Shown here piece by piece: positions 1 to 6,616 of a stretch of 25,133 nucleotides of DNA. Position 1 is the stretch's first letter. Each line of letters opens with the position of its first letter. Below the pieces are notes generated by a model. That model was given only the letters and a program-made list of their open reading frames with translations. It was not told the DNA's origin and did no database searches. Position numbers and translations under genes: made by a program. The stretch is from CAZTDU01 sp050248795 (GTDB lineage Bacteria > Pseudomonadota > Gammaproteobacteria > Burkholderiales > SG8-39): NCBI GenBank assembly GCA_050248795.1, contig JBFWRS010000044.1:1-25133 (forward strand), read 5' to 3'.

Positions 1-2
1 TG

Positions 3-662
3 TACCGCGGCGAACTGCAGTGCCGGTCGCTGGGCATGGCGGTGGAGGTGTTCGACGAGGAGGGCAAGTCGGTCGTGGGGCAGAAGGGCGAACTGGTCTG
101 CACCAGGCCCTTCCCGTCGATTCCGCTGTCGTTCTGGAACGACCCCGGCGGCAAGCGCTTCCACGAGGCCTACTTCGCCCGCTACCCGAACGTGTGGACA
201 CACGGCGACTGGTGCGAGCTCACCGAGCGCGGCACGATGATCGTCTACGGCCGCTCGGACGCCACGCTCAACCCCGGCGGCGTGCGCATCGGCACCGCCG
301 AGCTGTACAGCCAGGTCGAGCACGTGCACGAGGTGGAGGAATGCGTGGCCATCGGCCAGCTCTGGCCGCCGGACCAGCCCACCGACACGCGCGTGGTGCT
401 GTTCGTGCGGCTGCGGCCCGGCTACGCGCTGGACGCCGCGCTGGAGGAGCGCATCCGCACGCGCATCCGCGACAACACCACGCCGCGCCACGTGCCGGCG
501 AAGATCATCCAGGTGCCGGACATCCCGCGCACCAAGAACGGCAAGGTGGTCGAGCTCGCGGTGCGCTCGGTGGTGCACGGCATGCCGGTGGCGAACACCG
601 ACGCGCTGGCGAACCCGGAGGCGCTGAAGCTGTTCGCGAACCTGCCGGAGCTGGCGACTTAG
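3..662 (+). CDS. aacS: Acetoacetyl-CoA synthetase, C-terminal part (cut by window edge)
   Basis: This is the last 219 residues of an ANL-superfamily adenylate-forming ligase that activates acetoacetate to acetoacetyl-CoA in the cytoplasm with ATP and CoA. It feeds ketone-body use and polyhydroxybutyrate metabolism. The open frame enters from the left edge with YRGELQCRSLGMAVEV. The hinge motif GRSDATLNPGGVRIGTAELY and the C-terminal IPRTKNGKVVE, which holds the catalytic lysine of the A10 motif, are both present. The segment FWNDPGGKRFHEAYFARYPNVWTHGDW is typical of acetoacetyl-CoA rather than acetyl-CoA synthetases. The adenylation core lies outside the window. The gene ends normally at TAG and is followed by a hairpin and a convergent esterase gene. 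Confidence 0.9.
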   Translation, partial: YRGELQCRSLGMAVEVFDEEGKSVVGQKGELVCTRPFPSIPLSFWNDPGGKRFHEAYFARYPNVWTHGDWCELTERGTMIVYGRSDATLNPGGVRIGTAELYSQVEHVHEVEECVAIGQLWPPDQPTDTRVVLFVRLRPGYALDAALEERIRTRIRDNTTPRHVPAKIIQVPDIPRTKNGKVVELAVRSVVHGMPVANTDALANPEALKLFANLPELAT

Positions 663-671
663 CCGTTCGGA

Positions 672-696
672 ACGAGTGGGGCTCCGCCCCCCTCGT
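672..696. terminator. Candidate bidirectional hairpin terminator
   Basis: ACGAG-T-GGGGC, loop TCC, then GCCCC-C-CTCGT form a ten-pair stem with one T/C mismatch between two convergent stop codons (662 and 708). No T-tract follows on either strand, so intrinsic termination would be weak. The position between convergent genes is the main argument. Confidence 0.5.
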
Positions 697-707
697 GCAC
701 CCCCCGA

Positions 708-1379
708 TTAGTGAAGGGTCGCGCGGCGCCCTTCGTAGATTCCCTGCAACAGCCGCAGCGAACCCAGGCTCACCGCCTGGTGGTCGATGACGTGGCCGAG
801 CTGCTCGACGATGTCCAGCGTCACCGGCACGTGCAGCGCCGACAGTACGCGCTCGGCGCGCTCGGCGTGCACGCGCGACACGATGGTGTCGTGCGCGCCG
901 TGCACCAGGTGGATGCGCGCACCGATGCGCGCGCCGGCGCGCGGCAGCCGGGCGAAGCGCGACGCGTAGGCCACCACCGCGCCGGCGACGCCGGGGACCG
1001 ACTTCACCATTTCGAGCGCGACGGTGCCGCCCTGCGAATAGCCGATCAGCACCGTGCGCCCCGGCGACACGCGGTGCTGCGCCTGTTCGCTCCTCACCAG
1101 GTCTTCCAGCCGCGGCAGGATTTCGCTGACGCGCTGCATGCGGTTGTCGTCGTTCAGCCCGCGCATCGAGAACCACTGCTTGCGATCGGCATCGCAGTCG
1201 GCGGCGCGAAAGCCGCTGGGCACCACCAGCGCCGCGCTGGGAAAGCGCGCCTGGAAGCGGAATGCGAGCGGGATCATGGATTGCGCGGTGGCGCCGCTGC
1301 CGTGCAGGAACACGAACAGGTGCCCCGGGCGGTGATCGGGTGCGGGCGAGAAACGATAGGTCTTGTGCGTAAGTGCCAT
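708..1379 (-). CDS. Phospholipase/carboxylesterase-type alpha/beta hydrolase
   Basis: This is a 223-residue cytoplasmic serine hydrolase of the phospholipase/carboxylesterase (YpfH-like) family, which cleaves short-chain esters. No signal peptide is visible. The oxyanion-hole segment FLHGSGA is at about 24-30. The nucleophile elbow GYSQGG puts Ser at 115, and GAHD gives Asp164 and LGH gives His196, so the triad is complete and correctly spaced. I start at the ATG at 1379 (MALTHKTYRF), because the 18 upstream in-frame residues are low-complexity and unlike the family. A 16-bp tandem duplication covers this start codon and places a second, out-of-frame ATG just upstream. The substrate cannot be read from the sequence. 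Confidence 0.85.
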   Translation of the reverse strand: MALTHKTYRFSPAPDHRPGHLFVFLHGSGATAQSMIPLAFRFQARFPSAALVVPSGFRAADCDADRKQWFSMRGLNDDNRMQRVSEILPRLEDLVRSEQAQHRVSPGRTVLIGYSQGGTVALEMVKSVPGVAGAVVAYASRFARLPRAGARIGARIHLVHGAHDTIVSRVHAERAERVLSALHVPVTLDIVEQLGHVIDHQAVSLGSLRLLQGIYEGRRATLH

Positions 1380-1405
1380 CGTTCGGGGCTGCCATCGTCC
1401 GGGGC
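1375..1405. repeat. 16-bp tandem duplication over the esterase start codon
   Basis: GCCATCGTTCGGGGC (1375-1389) and GCCATCGTCCGGGGC (1391-1405) are near-identical direct repeats, 14 of 15 matching, with a one-base spacer. Each copy carries CAT, an ATG on the minus strand. The inner one starts the esterase, and the outer one is 16 bases upstream and out of frame with it. Confidence 0.75.
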
Positions 1406-1489
1406 GCCGCCAATGGCCTTGCCCTGCGGGCATTCTCGCCCCGGCTCGCGGCTTCTGTAAACTGTTTTCGACCTATCCGGGAGCATCCC

Positions 1490-3235
1490 ATGCAGCAATA
1501 CGCACACCCGTCGGCGCGCACGCGCGGACAGTTCCTGCGCGCGTTCTGGTCGCTGACGCGCCCCTACTGGCAGTCCAGCCAGCGCGGCAAGGGCCTGGTG
1601 CTGCTTGCCGCGGTGGTCTGCCTCGCGCTCGGCCTCGTCTGGCTGGAAGTGCAGTTCAACGCCTGGTACAAGGACTTCTACGACAGCCTGGAATCGAAGA
1701 ACGCCGACAAGTTCTACGCCTCGCTGATGACGTTCACGATGATCGGCTTCGGCTTCATCGTCGTCTACGTCTACAAGCTCTACCTGCAGCAGATGCTGCA
1801 GATCGAGTGGCGCACCTGGCTCACCGAGACCTTCCTCGCCGACTGGCTTAAGGATCGCGCCTACTACCGGCTCGAGCTGCTGGATGGGCGCACCGACAAC
1901 CCCGACCAGAGGATCGCCGAGGACCTGCGCCTGTTCGTCGACCTGACGCTGATGCTGTCGCTCGGTCTGTTGTCCGCACTGGTGACGCTGGGTTCGTTCG
2001 CATGGATCCTGTGGACCCTGTCCGGGCCGCTGGAGCTGCCGGCGTCGATCCCGCTGGTGGGCGGCATGGTGATCCCCGGGTACCTGGTCTGGTGCGCGGT
2101 GCTGTACGCGGTGTTCGGCACCGCGTTCACGCACCTGATCGGCCGCAGGCTGATCAGGCTGGACTACGACCAGCAGCGCTTCGAGGCCGATTTCCGCTAC
2201 AGCCTGGTGCGGCTGCGCGAGAACGCCGAGGGCGTGGCGCTGTACGGCGGCGAGCGGGACGAGAACGGCGTCTTCCGCGCGCGCTTCTCGCACGTGATCA
2301 CCAACTGGTGGGAGATCATGAAAAAGCGCAAGCAACTGGGCTGGTTCACCTATTCGATCGACCAGCTCGCCATCGTGTTCCCGTACGTGGTGGTCGCGCC
2401 GCGCTACTTCGCCGGCACCATCGCGCTCGGCACGCTGGTGCAGACCGCGACCGCGTTCGGCCAGGTGAGGAACGCGCTGTCGTGGTTCATCGACGCCTAC
2501 GTGCGGCTCGCCGAATGGAAGGCGACGGTGGATCGACTGACCGGGTTTGCCGAGGCGCTCGAGCGCGCGCGCATCGAGGCCGCGCGACTGGACGGCGAGC
2601 GGCTCGAAGGGGCGAAGGCGGACGCTCTGTCGCTGGAGGCGCTGTCGGTGTCGCTGCCGCAGGGAAAGCCGCTGCTCGCGCCCACGTCGCTCGAACTCAG
2701 GCAGGGCGAGCATGTGCTGGTCACCGGCGCGTCGGGTTCGGGCAAGTCGACGCTGTTTCGCGCGCTTGCCGGCATCTGGCCGTACTGGAAGGGGCGGATC
2801 ATGCTGCCGCGCGGGGCGCGGCTGCTGTTCCTGCCGCAGAAGCCGTACTTCCCCATCGGCACGCTGAAGCTTGCGGTGTGCTATCCGGGCGATGCTGCGG
2901 CGGTGAGCGACGACGATGCGCGCGCCGCGCTCACTGCGGTGGGCCTCGCGCACCTTGCCGGGGAGCTTGCGCGCGAGGACGCCTGGGGCCGGGTGCTATC
3001 GGGCGGCGAGCAGCAGCGGCTGGCGTTCGCGCGCTCGCTCGTCAACCGGCCGGACTGGCTGTTCCTCGACGAGGCCACCGCATCGCTGCCGGACGACGTG
3101 CAGGCGGCGCTGTACCGGCTGCTGCGCGAGCGGCTGCCGGGCACCACGCTGGTGTCGATCGGCCACCGGCCGGAGCTGGCGGCGTTCCACGACCGCCAGC
3201 TCGCCTGGCGCGGCGAGTCGCTGGCGCCAGTCTAG
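1490..3235 (+). CDS. SbmA/BacA/YddA-like ABC transporter, fused permease and ATPase
   Basis: This 581-residue inner-membrane half-transporter has a transmembrane domain at about 1-370 and an ATPase domain at about 385-581. The N-terminal WSLTRPYWQSSQRGKGLVLL and VQFNAWYKDFYDSLESKN are typical of the SbmA/BacA/ABCD-type transporters (YddA, mycobacterial Rv1819c), which move peptides, cobalamin or fatty-acyl compounds. Walker A is GASGSGKST near 413-421. The signature is LSGGEQQRLAFARS near 503. Walker B is LFLDEA near 523-528, and the switch histidine is in GHRPEL near 559. All catalytic residues are intact. The start at 1490 gives the family-like N-terminus; upstream in-frame codons look non-coding. 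Its stop overlaps the stop of the convergent ABM gene. Confidence 0.88.
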   Translation: MQQYAHPSARTRGQFLRAFWSLTRPYWQSSQRGKGLVLLAAVVCLALGLVWLEVQFNAWYKDFYDSLESKNADKFYASLMTFTMIGFGFIVVYVYKLYLQQMLQIEWRTWLTETFLADWLKDRAYYRLELLDGRTDNPDQRIAEDLRLFVDLTLMLSLGLLSALVTLGSFAWILWTLSGPLELPASIPLVGGMVIPGYLVWCAVLYAVFGTAFTHLIGRRLIRLDYDQQRFEADFRYSLVRLRENAEGVALYGGERDENGVFRARFSHVITNWWEIMKKRKQLGWFTYSIDQLAIVFPYVVVAPRYFAGTIALGTLVQTATAFGQVRNALSWFIDAYVRLAEWKATVDRLTGFAEALERARIEAARLDGERLEGAKADALSLEALSVSLPQGKPLLAPTSLELRQGEHVLVTGASGSGKSTLFRALAGIWPYWKGRIMLPRGARLLFLPQKPYFPIGTLKLAVCYPGDAAAVSDDDARAALTAVGLAHLAGELAREDAWGRVLSGGEQQRLAFARSLVNRPDWLFLDEATASLPDDVQAALYRLLRERLPGTTLVSIGHRPELAAFHDRQLAWRGESLAPV

Positions 3236-3579
3236 GTGCCGTGCACGCGGCGCGAGTCCTCGGGCGCTTCGGCGCGCTCGTGCATGCCGTAGTCGCGCAG
3301 CACCTCGGCGACGCGCAGCCGGTACGCGGCGAAGAGCCCGCCGCGGCCCGCCTCCTGCGCGCTGCGGTGCGCGTCCAGGTTGCGCCACTTGCGCACCGCG
3401 TCCTCGTCGCGCCAGAAGGACAGCGACAGCATCCTGCCGGGCTGCGACAGGCTCTCGAAGCGCTCGATCGAAATGAAACCGTCGGCCTTGTCGAGATGCG
3501 GGCGCAGGCCCGCAGCGGTGTCCAGGTAGGCCTGCCTCGCGTCGGCCTGCGGTTCGAACTCGAATATGACTGCGATCAT
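3232..3579 (-). CDS. Antibiotic biosynthesis monooxygenase (ABM) domain protein
   Basis: This 115-residue soluble protein has the dimeric alpha/beta-barrel ABM fold: an N-terminal beta strand MIAVIFEFEP, then GFISIERFESLSQPGRMLSLSFWRDEDAVRKWRNLDAHRSAQEAGR and LRVAEVLRDY. The W-x-D-E-x-A-x-x-x-W-x-N-x-x-x-H pattern is characteristic of small ABM proteins. Some of these are cofactor-free oxygenases, and many are of unknown role. The start at 3579 has a GGGAG ribosome site about eight bases upstream, and longer upstream readings lack family similarity. Its stop codon shares two bases with the stop of the convergent ABC transporter gene. The specific reaction is unknown. Confidence 0.8.
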   Translation of the reverse strand: MIAVIFEFEPQADARQAYLDTAAGLRPHLDKADGFISIERFESLSQPGRMLSLSFWRDEDAVRKWRNLDAHRSAQEAGRGGLFAAYRLRVAEVLRDYGMHERAEAPEDSRRVHGT

Positions 3580-3715
3580 GTCGGCTCCCGGCGTGGTTGC
3601 AGGATTCGCTTGCCGCGCAGCATAAGCCGTCCCGCAGGCGAAATGCCGGCTGGCCGCATGCCGGCATGCGGCGGTAGCATCGGGCGTTCCGCAACCAGGG
3701 CCTGCTGCACGACGG

Positions 3716-3985
3716 ATGACGCTGATCGAACGCCTGCGCTGGGCCAGCGCGCCACATCCGCAGCGCAGCCTCGCATTTCTGTGGGGCGGCCTCGCGGCGT
3801 TCCTCGCCGCCGGGTGGCTGTTCACGGTCGCGGATCTGCCGGCCGCGGCCGGCATGCTGCTCTATCCGCTGCTGCTGGTCAGTTGGGTCGCGGCGATGTG
3901 CGGCGCGATCGGCTACGTGCGCTGGATGCTCGGCCAGGCGCGCACCGATGCGGCGAAGGAGGGCGCGCCGCCGCGCGAGGATTGA
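3716..3985 (+). CDS. Small two-helix inner-membrane protein, unknown function
   Basis: This is an 89-residue protein with no family I recognise. Two hydrophobic stretches, about 17-39 (SLAFLWGGLAAFLAAGWLF) and 43-66 (AAAGMLLYPLLLVSWVAAMC), form a likely helical hairpin. A basic N-terminus and a charged tail (RTDAAKEGAPPRED) suggest both ends lie in the cytoplasm. It is divergent from the ABM gene, with 136 bp between the two starts, and precedes the next small gene by 30 bp on the same strand. Codon use is GC-rich like its neighbours, which supports real coding. Confidence 0.65.
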   Translation: MTLIERLRWASAPHPQRSLAFLWGGLAAFLAAGWLFTVADLPAAAGMLLYPLLLVSWVAAMCGAIGYVRWMLGQARTDAAKEGAPPRED

Positions 3986-4015
3986 ATGCGCGCTTCATGG
4001 TAGTTTGGGCCCGCC

Positions 4016-4321
4016 ATGATCTTCCTCGTCATCAGCCATCCGCGCCCCGAGCGCCCTTCCATGGTCGCGCCGCGGCGCATGGATTTCTGGCGCTGGATCG
4101 CGCCGAAACTGAAGTCGCGCCAGGCGCTGTGGGCGTATCCGCGCGTCGGCCGCGGTGTCGCCACCGCCTTCGACGTCGATTCGCACGAGGCGCTGCACAC
4201 GCTGCTTACCGAGTGGGCCGAGATGGTGCCGGCGGAATTCGACGTCTACCCGCTGCTCGACGCCGCGAAGGCGCAGCGCATGCTCGCCGCGCCGCGCCGC
4301 GCGAAGAAGAAGCACCCCTAG
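4016..4321 (+). CDS. Muconolactone isomerase-like / dimeric alpha-beta barrel protein
   Basis: This is a 101-residue soluble protein. MIFLVISHPRPERP, WAYPRVGRGVATAFDVDSHEALHTLLTEWAEMVPAEFDVYPLLD follows the pattern of muconolactone delta-isomerase-like small barrels: a strand, a glycine-rich turn, and a D-x-x-S-x-E-x-L-H-x-L-L helix followed by a strand ending in YPL. A basic tail (RRAKKKHP) follows. No aromatic catabolism genes are adjacent, so an isomerase role is not supported and the family name is only a fold assignment. It lies 16 bp before the DJ-1/PfpI gene and probably shares its transcript. Confidence 0.65.
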   Translation: MIFLVISHPRPERPSMVAPRRMDFWRWIAPKLKSRQALWAYPRVGRGVATAFDVDSHEALHTLLTEWAEMVPAEFDVYPLLDAAKAQRMLAAPRRAKKKHP

Positions 4322-4337
4322 TTCCACGGAGCCCGCG

Positions 4338-5012
4338 ATGCGCATCGGCATGCTGATTTTTCCCGACATGACGCAACTGGATTTCACCGGCCCCTACGAG
4401 GTGTTCTCGCAGGTCCCCGGCGCCACGCTGCACGTGATCGCCGCGAATGCGGCGCCTGTCGCCGCCAAGGGCGGGCTGAAGTTCGTACCCGACACCACGC
4501 TCGCGGATGCGCCGCAGCTCGACCTGCTGTTCGTGCCCGGCGGTCCGGGCGTAAGCGCGCTGATGGAAGACCGCGCGGTGCTGGAATTCCTGCGCCGCGA
4601 GGCGGACAAGGCGCAGTACGTCACCGCGGTGTGCACCGGCGCGCTGGTGCTGGGCGCCGCGGGCCTGCTGAAGGGCTACCGCGCCGCGACGCACTGGCTG
4701 TCGATGGACCAGCTGCCCGTGTTCGGCGCGATTCCTGTGGCCGAGCGCGTGGTGATCGACCGCAACCGCGTCACCGGCGGCGGCGTCACCGCCGGCATCG
4801 ACTTCGCGCTCGTCATCGCCGCGAAGGTGGCGGGCGAGGACGCCGCAAAGGCGATCCAGCTGCTGATCGAATACAACCCCGCGCCACCTTTCGCCTGCGG
4901 CCATCCGGACAGCGCGGACGCCGCCGTGGTGGCGAAGGTACGCGAGCAGCGCGCCCCGATGCAGGCCGCCCGCCTCGCGCAGGCAAAGCGCGCGGCGGCG
5001 CTGTACTGCTGA
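4338..5012 (+). CDS. inhA: DJ-1/PfpI family protein, isonitrile hydratase-like
   Basis: This 224-residue protein of the class I glutamine-amidotransferase-like DJ-1/PfpI superfamily resembles cyclohexyl-isocyanide (isonitrile) hydratase of Pseudomonas, which converts isonitriles to N-substituted formamides. The N-terminal FPDMTQLDFTGPYEVF, with Asp15, and the nucleophile elbow AVCTGALVLGAAGLL, with Cys99, match that group. LLFVPGGPG and RVTGGGVTAGIDFAL are also typical. There is no AraC-type DNA-binding tail, so it is not a DJ-1/AraC regulator. A GGAG ribosome site precedes the ATG. The substrate is inferred from similarity only; the symbol is tentative. Confidence 0.75.
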   Translation: MRIGMLIFPDMTQLDFTGPYEVFSQVPGATLHVIAANAAPVAAKGGLKFVPDTTLADAPQLDLLFVPGGPGVSALMEDRAVLEFLRREADKAQYVTAVCTGALVLGAAGLLKGYRAATHWLSMDQLPVFGAIPVAERVVIDRNRVTGGGVTAGIDFALVIAAKVAGEDAAKAIQLLIEYNPAPPFACGHPDSADAAVVAKVREQRAPMQAARLAQAKRAAALYC

Positions 5013-5082
5013 CACACTGCACCAGTCTTTCGTTGTGGCAAGCTATGTGTCCAGTACATCCCAATCCGCACGGGGGTAGCCC

Positions 5083-5310
5083 ATGCGCAGCACGTTGGAA
5101 GCACTGCAAGCCGAAGTCATGCGTCTATCCGCTGCCGACCGTGCGCGCCTTCTGGAGCGTCTGATCGCGAGCCTGGATGTCGACGCCGAAGCGGAGCTTG
5201 CGTGGGACGAGCTCGCCGGCAAGCGTGATCAGCAGCTCGAATCCGGGGCTGTCGAGGCAGTGCCGCTGGATGTGGCGATCGCGAGGCTCGAAGCACGCTT
5301 TCCGGGATGA
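5083..5310 (+). CDS. Addiction-module antitoxin of the short helical (TIGR02574-like) family
   Basis: This 75-residue protein matches the family annotated as putative addiction module component: LxxEVMRLSAADRARLLERLIASLD, an acidic linker, WDELAGKRDQQLESGAVEAVPLDVAIARLEARF. These antitoxins normally precede a RelE/ParE-superfamily toxin and bind it through the C-terminal segment. Here the next frame begins with an ATGA overlap, the classical arrangement. The toxin is internally deleted, so the antitoxin is probably an orphan. A G-rich ribosome site (GGGGG) lies about eight bases before the ATG. A possible promoter (TTGTGG at 5033, 16-bp spacer, TACATC at 5055) is weak. Confidence 0.8.
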   Translation: MRSTLEALQAEVMRLSAADRARLLERLIASLDVDAEAELAWDELAGKRDQQLESGAVEAVPLDVAIARLEARFPG

Positions 5311-5429
5311 GGCTCTCGCTTCATCCCGAAGCGGAGCGCGACCTGCAGCGGATCGAAGCCGAAGACATCAGGATCCTGGTCGTCAAGCACGACGGACGAC
5401 GTCCAGGTTTCGGCGAGAGGCGCGCGTAG
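5307..5429 (+). pseudogene. ParE/RelE toxin remnant with in-frame internal deletion
   Basis: The 40-codon frame starts inside the antitoxin stop (ATGA). It reads MRLSLHPEAERDLQRIEA, the standard N-terminus of ParE/RelE toxins, then passes straight into EDIRILVVKHDGRRPGFGERR, the standard C-terminal strand and tail. Family members are usually about 90-100 residues, so roughly 50-60 codons of the middle are missing while the frame is kept. The product could not form the ParE fold. It was not noticed as a gene because it is short. It could alternatively be a functional mini-protein, but the seamless join of two family ends argues for deletion. Confidence 0.7.
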
Positions 5430-5528
5430 CCTGGAACGTCGTCGAATCGTCGTGTCTTACACAGAAGAGGGCGGGAGTCGGCGCAGCGTCGGCGCCCGAG
5501 AGGCGAGTATCGATGCGCGAATGGCCTG

Positions 5529-5843
5529 ATGGCGTCCACTGACCCTTCGACTCCCGAACCTCGCGCCGGTGCAAGGCGCGGCAGGGAGATCCTGGTCGAC
5601 GCCGCCCAGCGCGAACGCGAGCGCAGCGCGCTGCGCAAGATCCGCGACAAGCTGAACCAGATCGGCAGCGAAGAAGACGAACTTCGCCGGCACCGCCGCG
5701 TCGTCGTGTGGATCGCCATCGCGCTCCTCATCATCGCGGTCCTGCTCCTCGCCGGGCTGCTCGTAAAACCGGACGAGCTCTCCGGCCCGCCGGTGGAAGT
5801 CCCCGCGCTGCGCCAGCCTGGGCCGGCACCGCAGGCGAAGTGA
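5529..5843 (+). CDS. Single-pass membrane protein with cytoplasmic coiled coil, unknown
   Basis: This is a 104-residue protein I cannot assign to a family. The charged region at about 17-57 (REILVDAAQRERERSALRKIRDKLNQIGSEEDELRRHRR) is helical and coiled-coil-like. One strong membrane helix follows (VVVWIAIALLIIAVLLLAGLLV, about 58-79), then a proline-rich periplasmic tail. RHRR before the helix predicts an N-in orientation. The 99 bp before it, after the toxin remnant, show no gene. The 187 bp after it, up to the first cassette boundary, contain a small hairpin (CGGGAT...ATCCCG, 5946-5963) and the TTGTCAAC repeats. Confidence 0.6.
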   Translation: MASTDPSTPEPRAGARRGREILVDAAQRERERSALRKIRDKLNQIGSEEDELRRHRRVVVWIAIALLIIAVLLLAGLLVKPDELSGPPVEVPALRQPGPAPQAK

Positions 5844-5991
5844 TATCTGGCGGTGCGGCTGGCATCACGGCGGGACCGTCAACAGCCGAGCAAGGCAGTG
5901 TTGCCGAAGTGTTTCCTCGGCGCGCAGGTGAGGTAACGCACCGGGCGGGATGGAACAATCCCGGGCGTGGAGGCAGAATGGGGACGATGTC

Positions 5992-6023
5992 AGTTGACAG
6001 ATTTGTCAACTAGTTTGTCAACC
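5992..6023 (+). repeat. TTGTCAAC inverted and direct repeats before the first cassette
   Basis: AGTTGACA (5992-5999) and TGTCAACT (6004-6011) form a perfect 8-bp inverted repeat with spacer GATT. TTTGTCAAC then repeats at 6002-6010 and 6014-6022, 12 bp apart. The cluster ends 8 bp before the first cassette boundary at 6031. Repeated half-sites beside the first cassette are what an integron attI site would show, but a repressor operator fits equally well. TTGACA at 5994 is a perfect -35 hexamer, but no good -10 lies at the right distance. Confidence 0.6.
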
Positions 6024-6031
6024 AATACACG

Positions 6032-6610
6032 TTAGCCCGCAGAAGGAACATGGACGCGCGTTTTGCGAAGCTTGTCGAGGCTCTCCATCCTTCGTTTGAG
6101 CGCCTTCTTGAAATGAGTCCGGTCACAACGGAAGCGCTCCCGCGCGGGATGCCGAAGTCCGGCATCTATCTGTTCTCTGAAGGCAACAAGTATCTCTACG
6201 TCGGTCGAAGCAACCGCCTCCGGTCGCGCATCAGGCGACACGGGGTGGCGGCATCAAAGCACAATGTCGCCTCATTTGCCTTTCTCATGGCACGAAAGCA
6301 AACTGGCCGTGTCACCGCTTCGTATCGGGCCGAGGGGTCGCGGGCCCACCTTGTGAAAGATCCTGCCTTCTCGAACGCATTCACGGACGCAAAGGCACGA
6401 ATCAGACGTATGTCCGTTCGCTTCGTGCAAGAAGACGACCAATTGCGCCAAGCTCTTCTCGAAATCTATGTCCACGTGGCGCTAGAGACCCCCTTCAATG
6501 ATTTCGCGACGCATTGAACTGCGGGCTAACAGCACGCCGCACCCGAGCGTGCGCAATCAACGCATCGCTTCGCAAAGTTCACCGGCGCGCACGCCGGGTG
6601 AGCGTGGACG
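6032..6610 (+). mobile_element. Integron gene cassette 1 (GIY-YIG protein)
   Basis: The unit begins at the core site GTTAGCCCGC (6031-6040), with crossover expected after G6031, and ends at the next core site GTTAGGG (6610). GCGGGCTAAC at 6521-6530, just after the stop codon, is the exact 10-base reverse complement of its own 5' boundary. That relation is expected when one cassette's attC was split on linear insertion. One gene fills the unit in the array's orientation. Base composition is visibly AT-richer than the flanks. Confidence 0.8.
6050..6517 (+). CDS. Stand-alone GIY-YIG nuclease-like protein
   Basis: This 155-residue protein has a GIY-YIG core and little else. Residues 37-53 read SGIYLFSEGNKYLYVGR, supplying GIY (38-40) and the YIG equivalent YVG (50-52). 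An arginine-rich helix follows (RSNRLRSRIRRH). The C-terminal QALLEIYVHVALETPFNDF offers the catalytic glutamate (about E138) and the conserved Asn (about N150). The motif set therefore looks catalytically competent. There is no DNA-binding, UvrC or Slx1 partner domain. A good ribosome site (AGAAGGA) precedes the ATG at 6050, which lies 19 bases inside the cassette boundary. Such single-domain proteins may cut or process DNA or RNA; the target is unknown. Confidence 0.8.
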   Translation: MDARFAKLVEALHPSFERLLEMSPVTTEALPRGMPKSGIYLFSEGNKYLYVGRSNRLRSRIRRHGVAASKHNVASFAFLMARKQTGRVTASYRAEGSRAHLVKDPAFSNAFTDAKARIRRMSVRFVQEDDQLRQALLEIYVHVALETPFNDFATH

Positions 6611-6616
6611 TTAGGG
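6521..6616 (+). other. attC recombination site 1
   Basis: R'' GCGGGCTAAC (6521-6530) and R' GTTAGGG (6610-6616) flank a long imperfect hairpin. CACGC (6533-6537) pairs with GCGTG (6602-6606), CACCCG (6540-6545) with CGGGTG (6595-6600), and GCGTGCGC (6547-6554) with GCGCACGC (6587-6594). The loop is 32 nt. The stem carries unpaired bases on one side (A6546; CG 6538-6539 against A6601) and mispaired spacers AG/GAC next to the core. These are the extrahelical bases and unpaired spacer that define folded attC sites. Confidence 0.85.

Noticed and set aside
505..1521. 338-codon minus-strand frame over the esterase
   Set aside because: It is antisense to the end of aacS and out of frame with the esterase, which has a full catalytic triad. 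It shows only compositional bias.
2002..4356. 784-codon plus-strand open frame overlapping the ABC transporter, ABM and small membrane protein genes
   Set aside because: The translation is low-complexity (Arg, Ala, Gly, Pro) and shares no motif with known proteins. It crosses several well-supported genes in other frames.
5994..6023. Strong sigma-70 promoter starting at TTGACA before the first cassette
   Set aside because: The hexamer at 15-18 bp distance has no resemblance to TATAAT. I keep the repeats as a feature but do not call a promoter.
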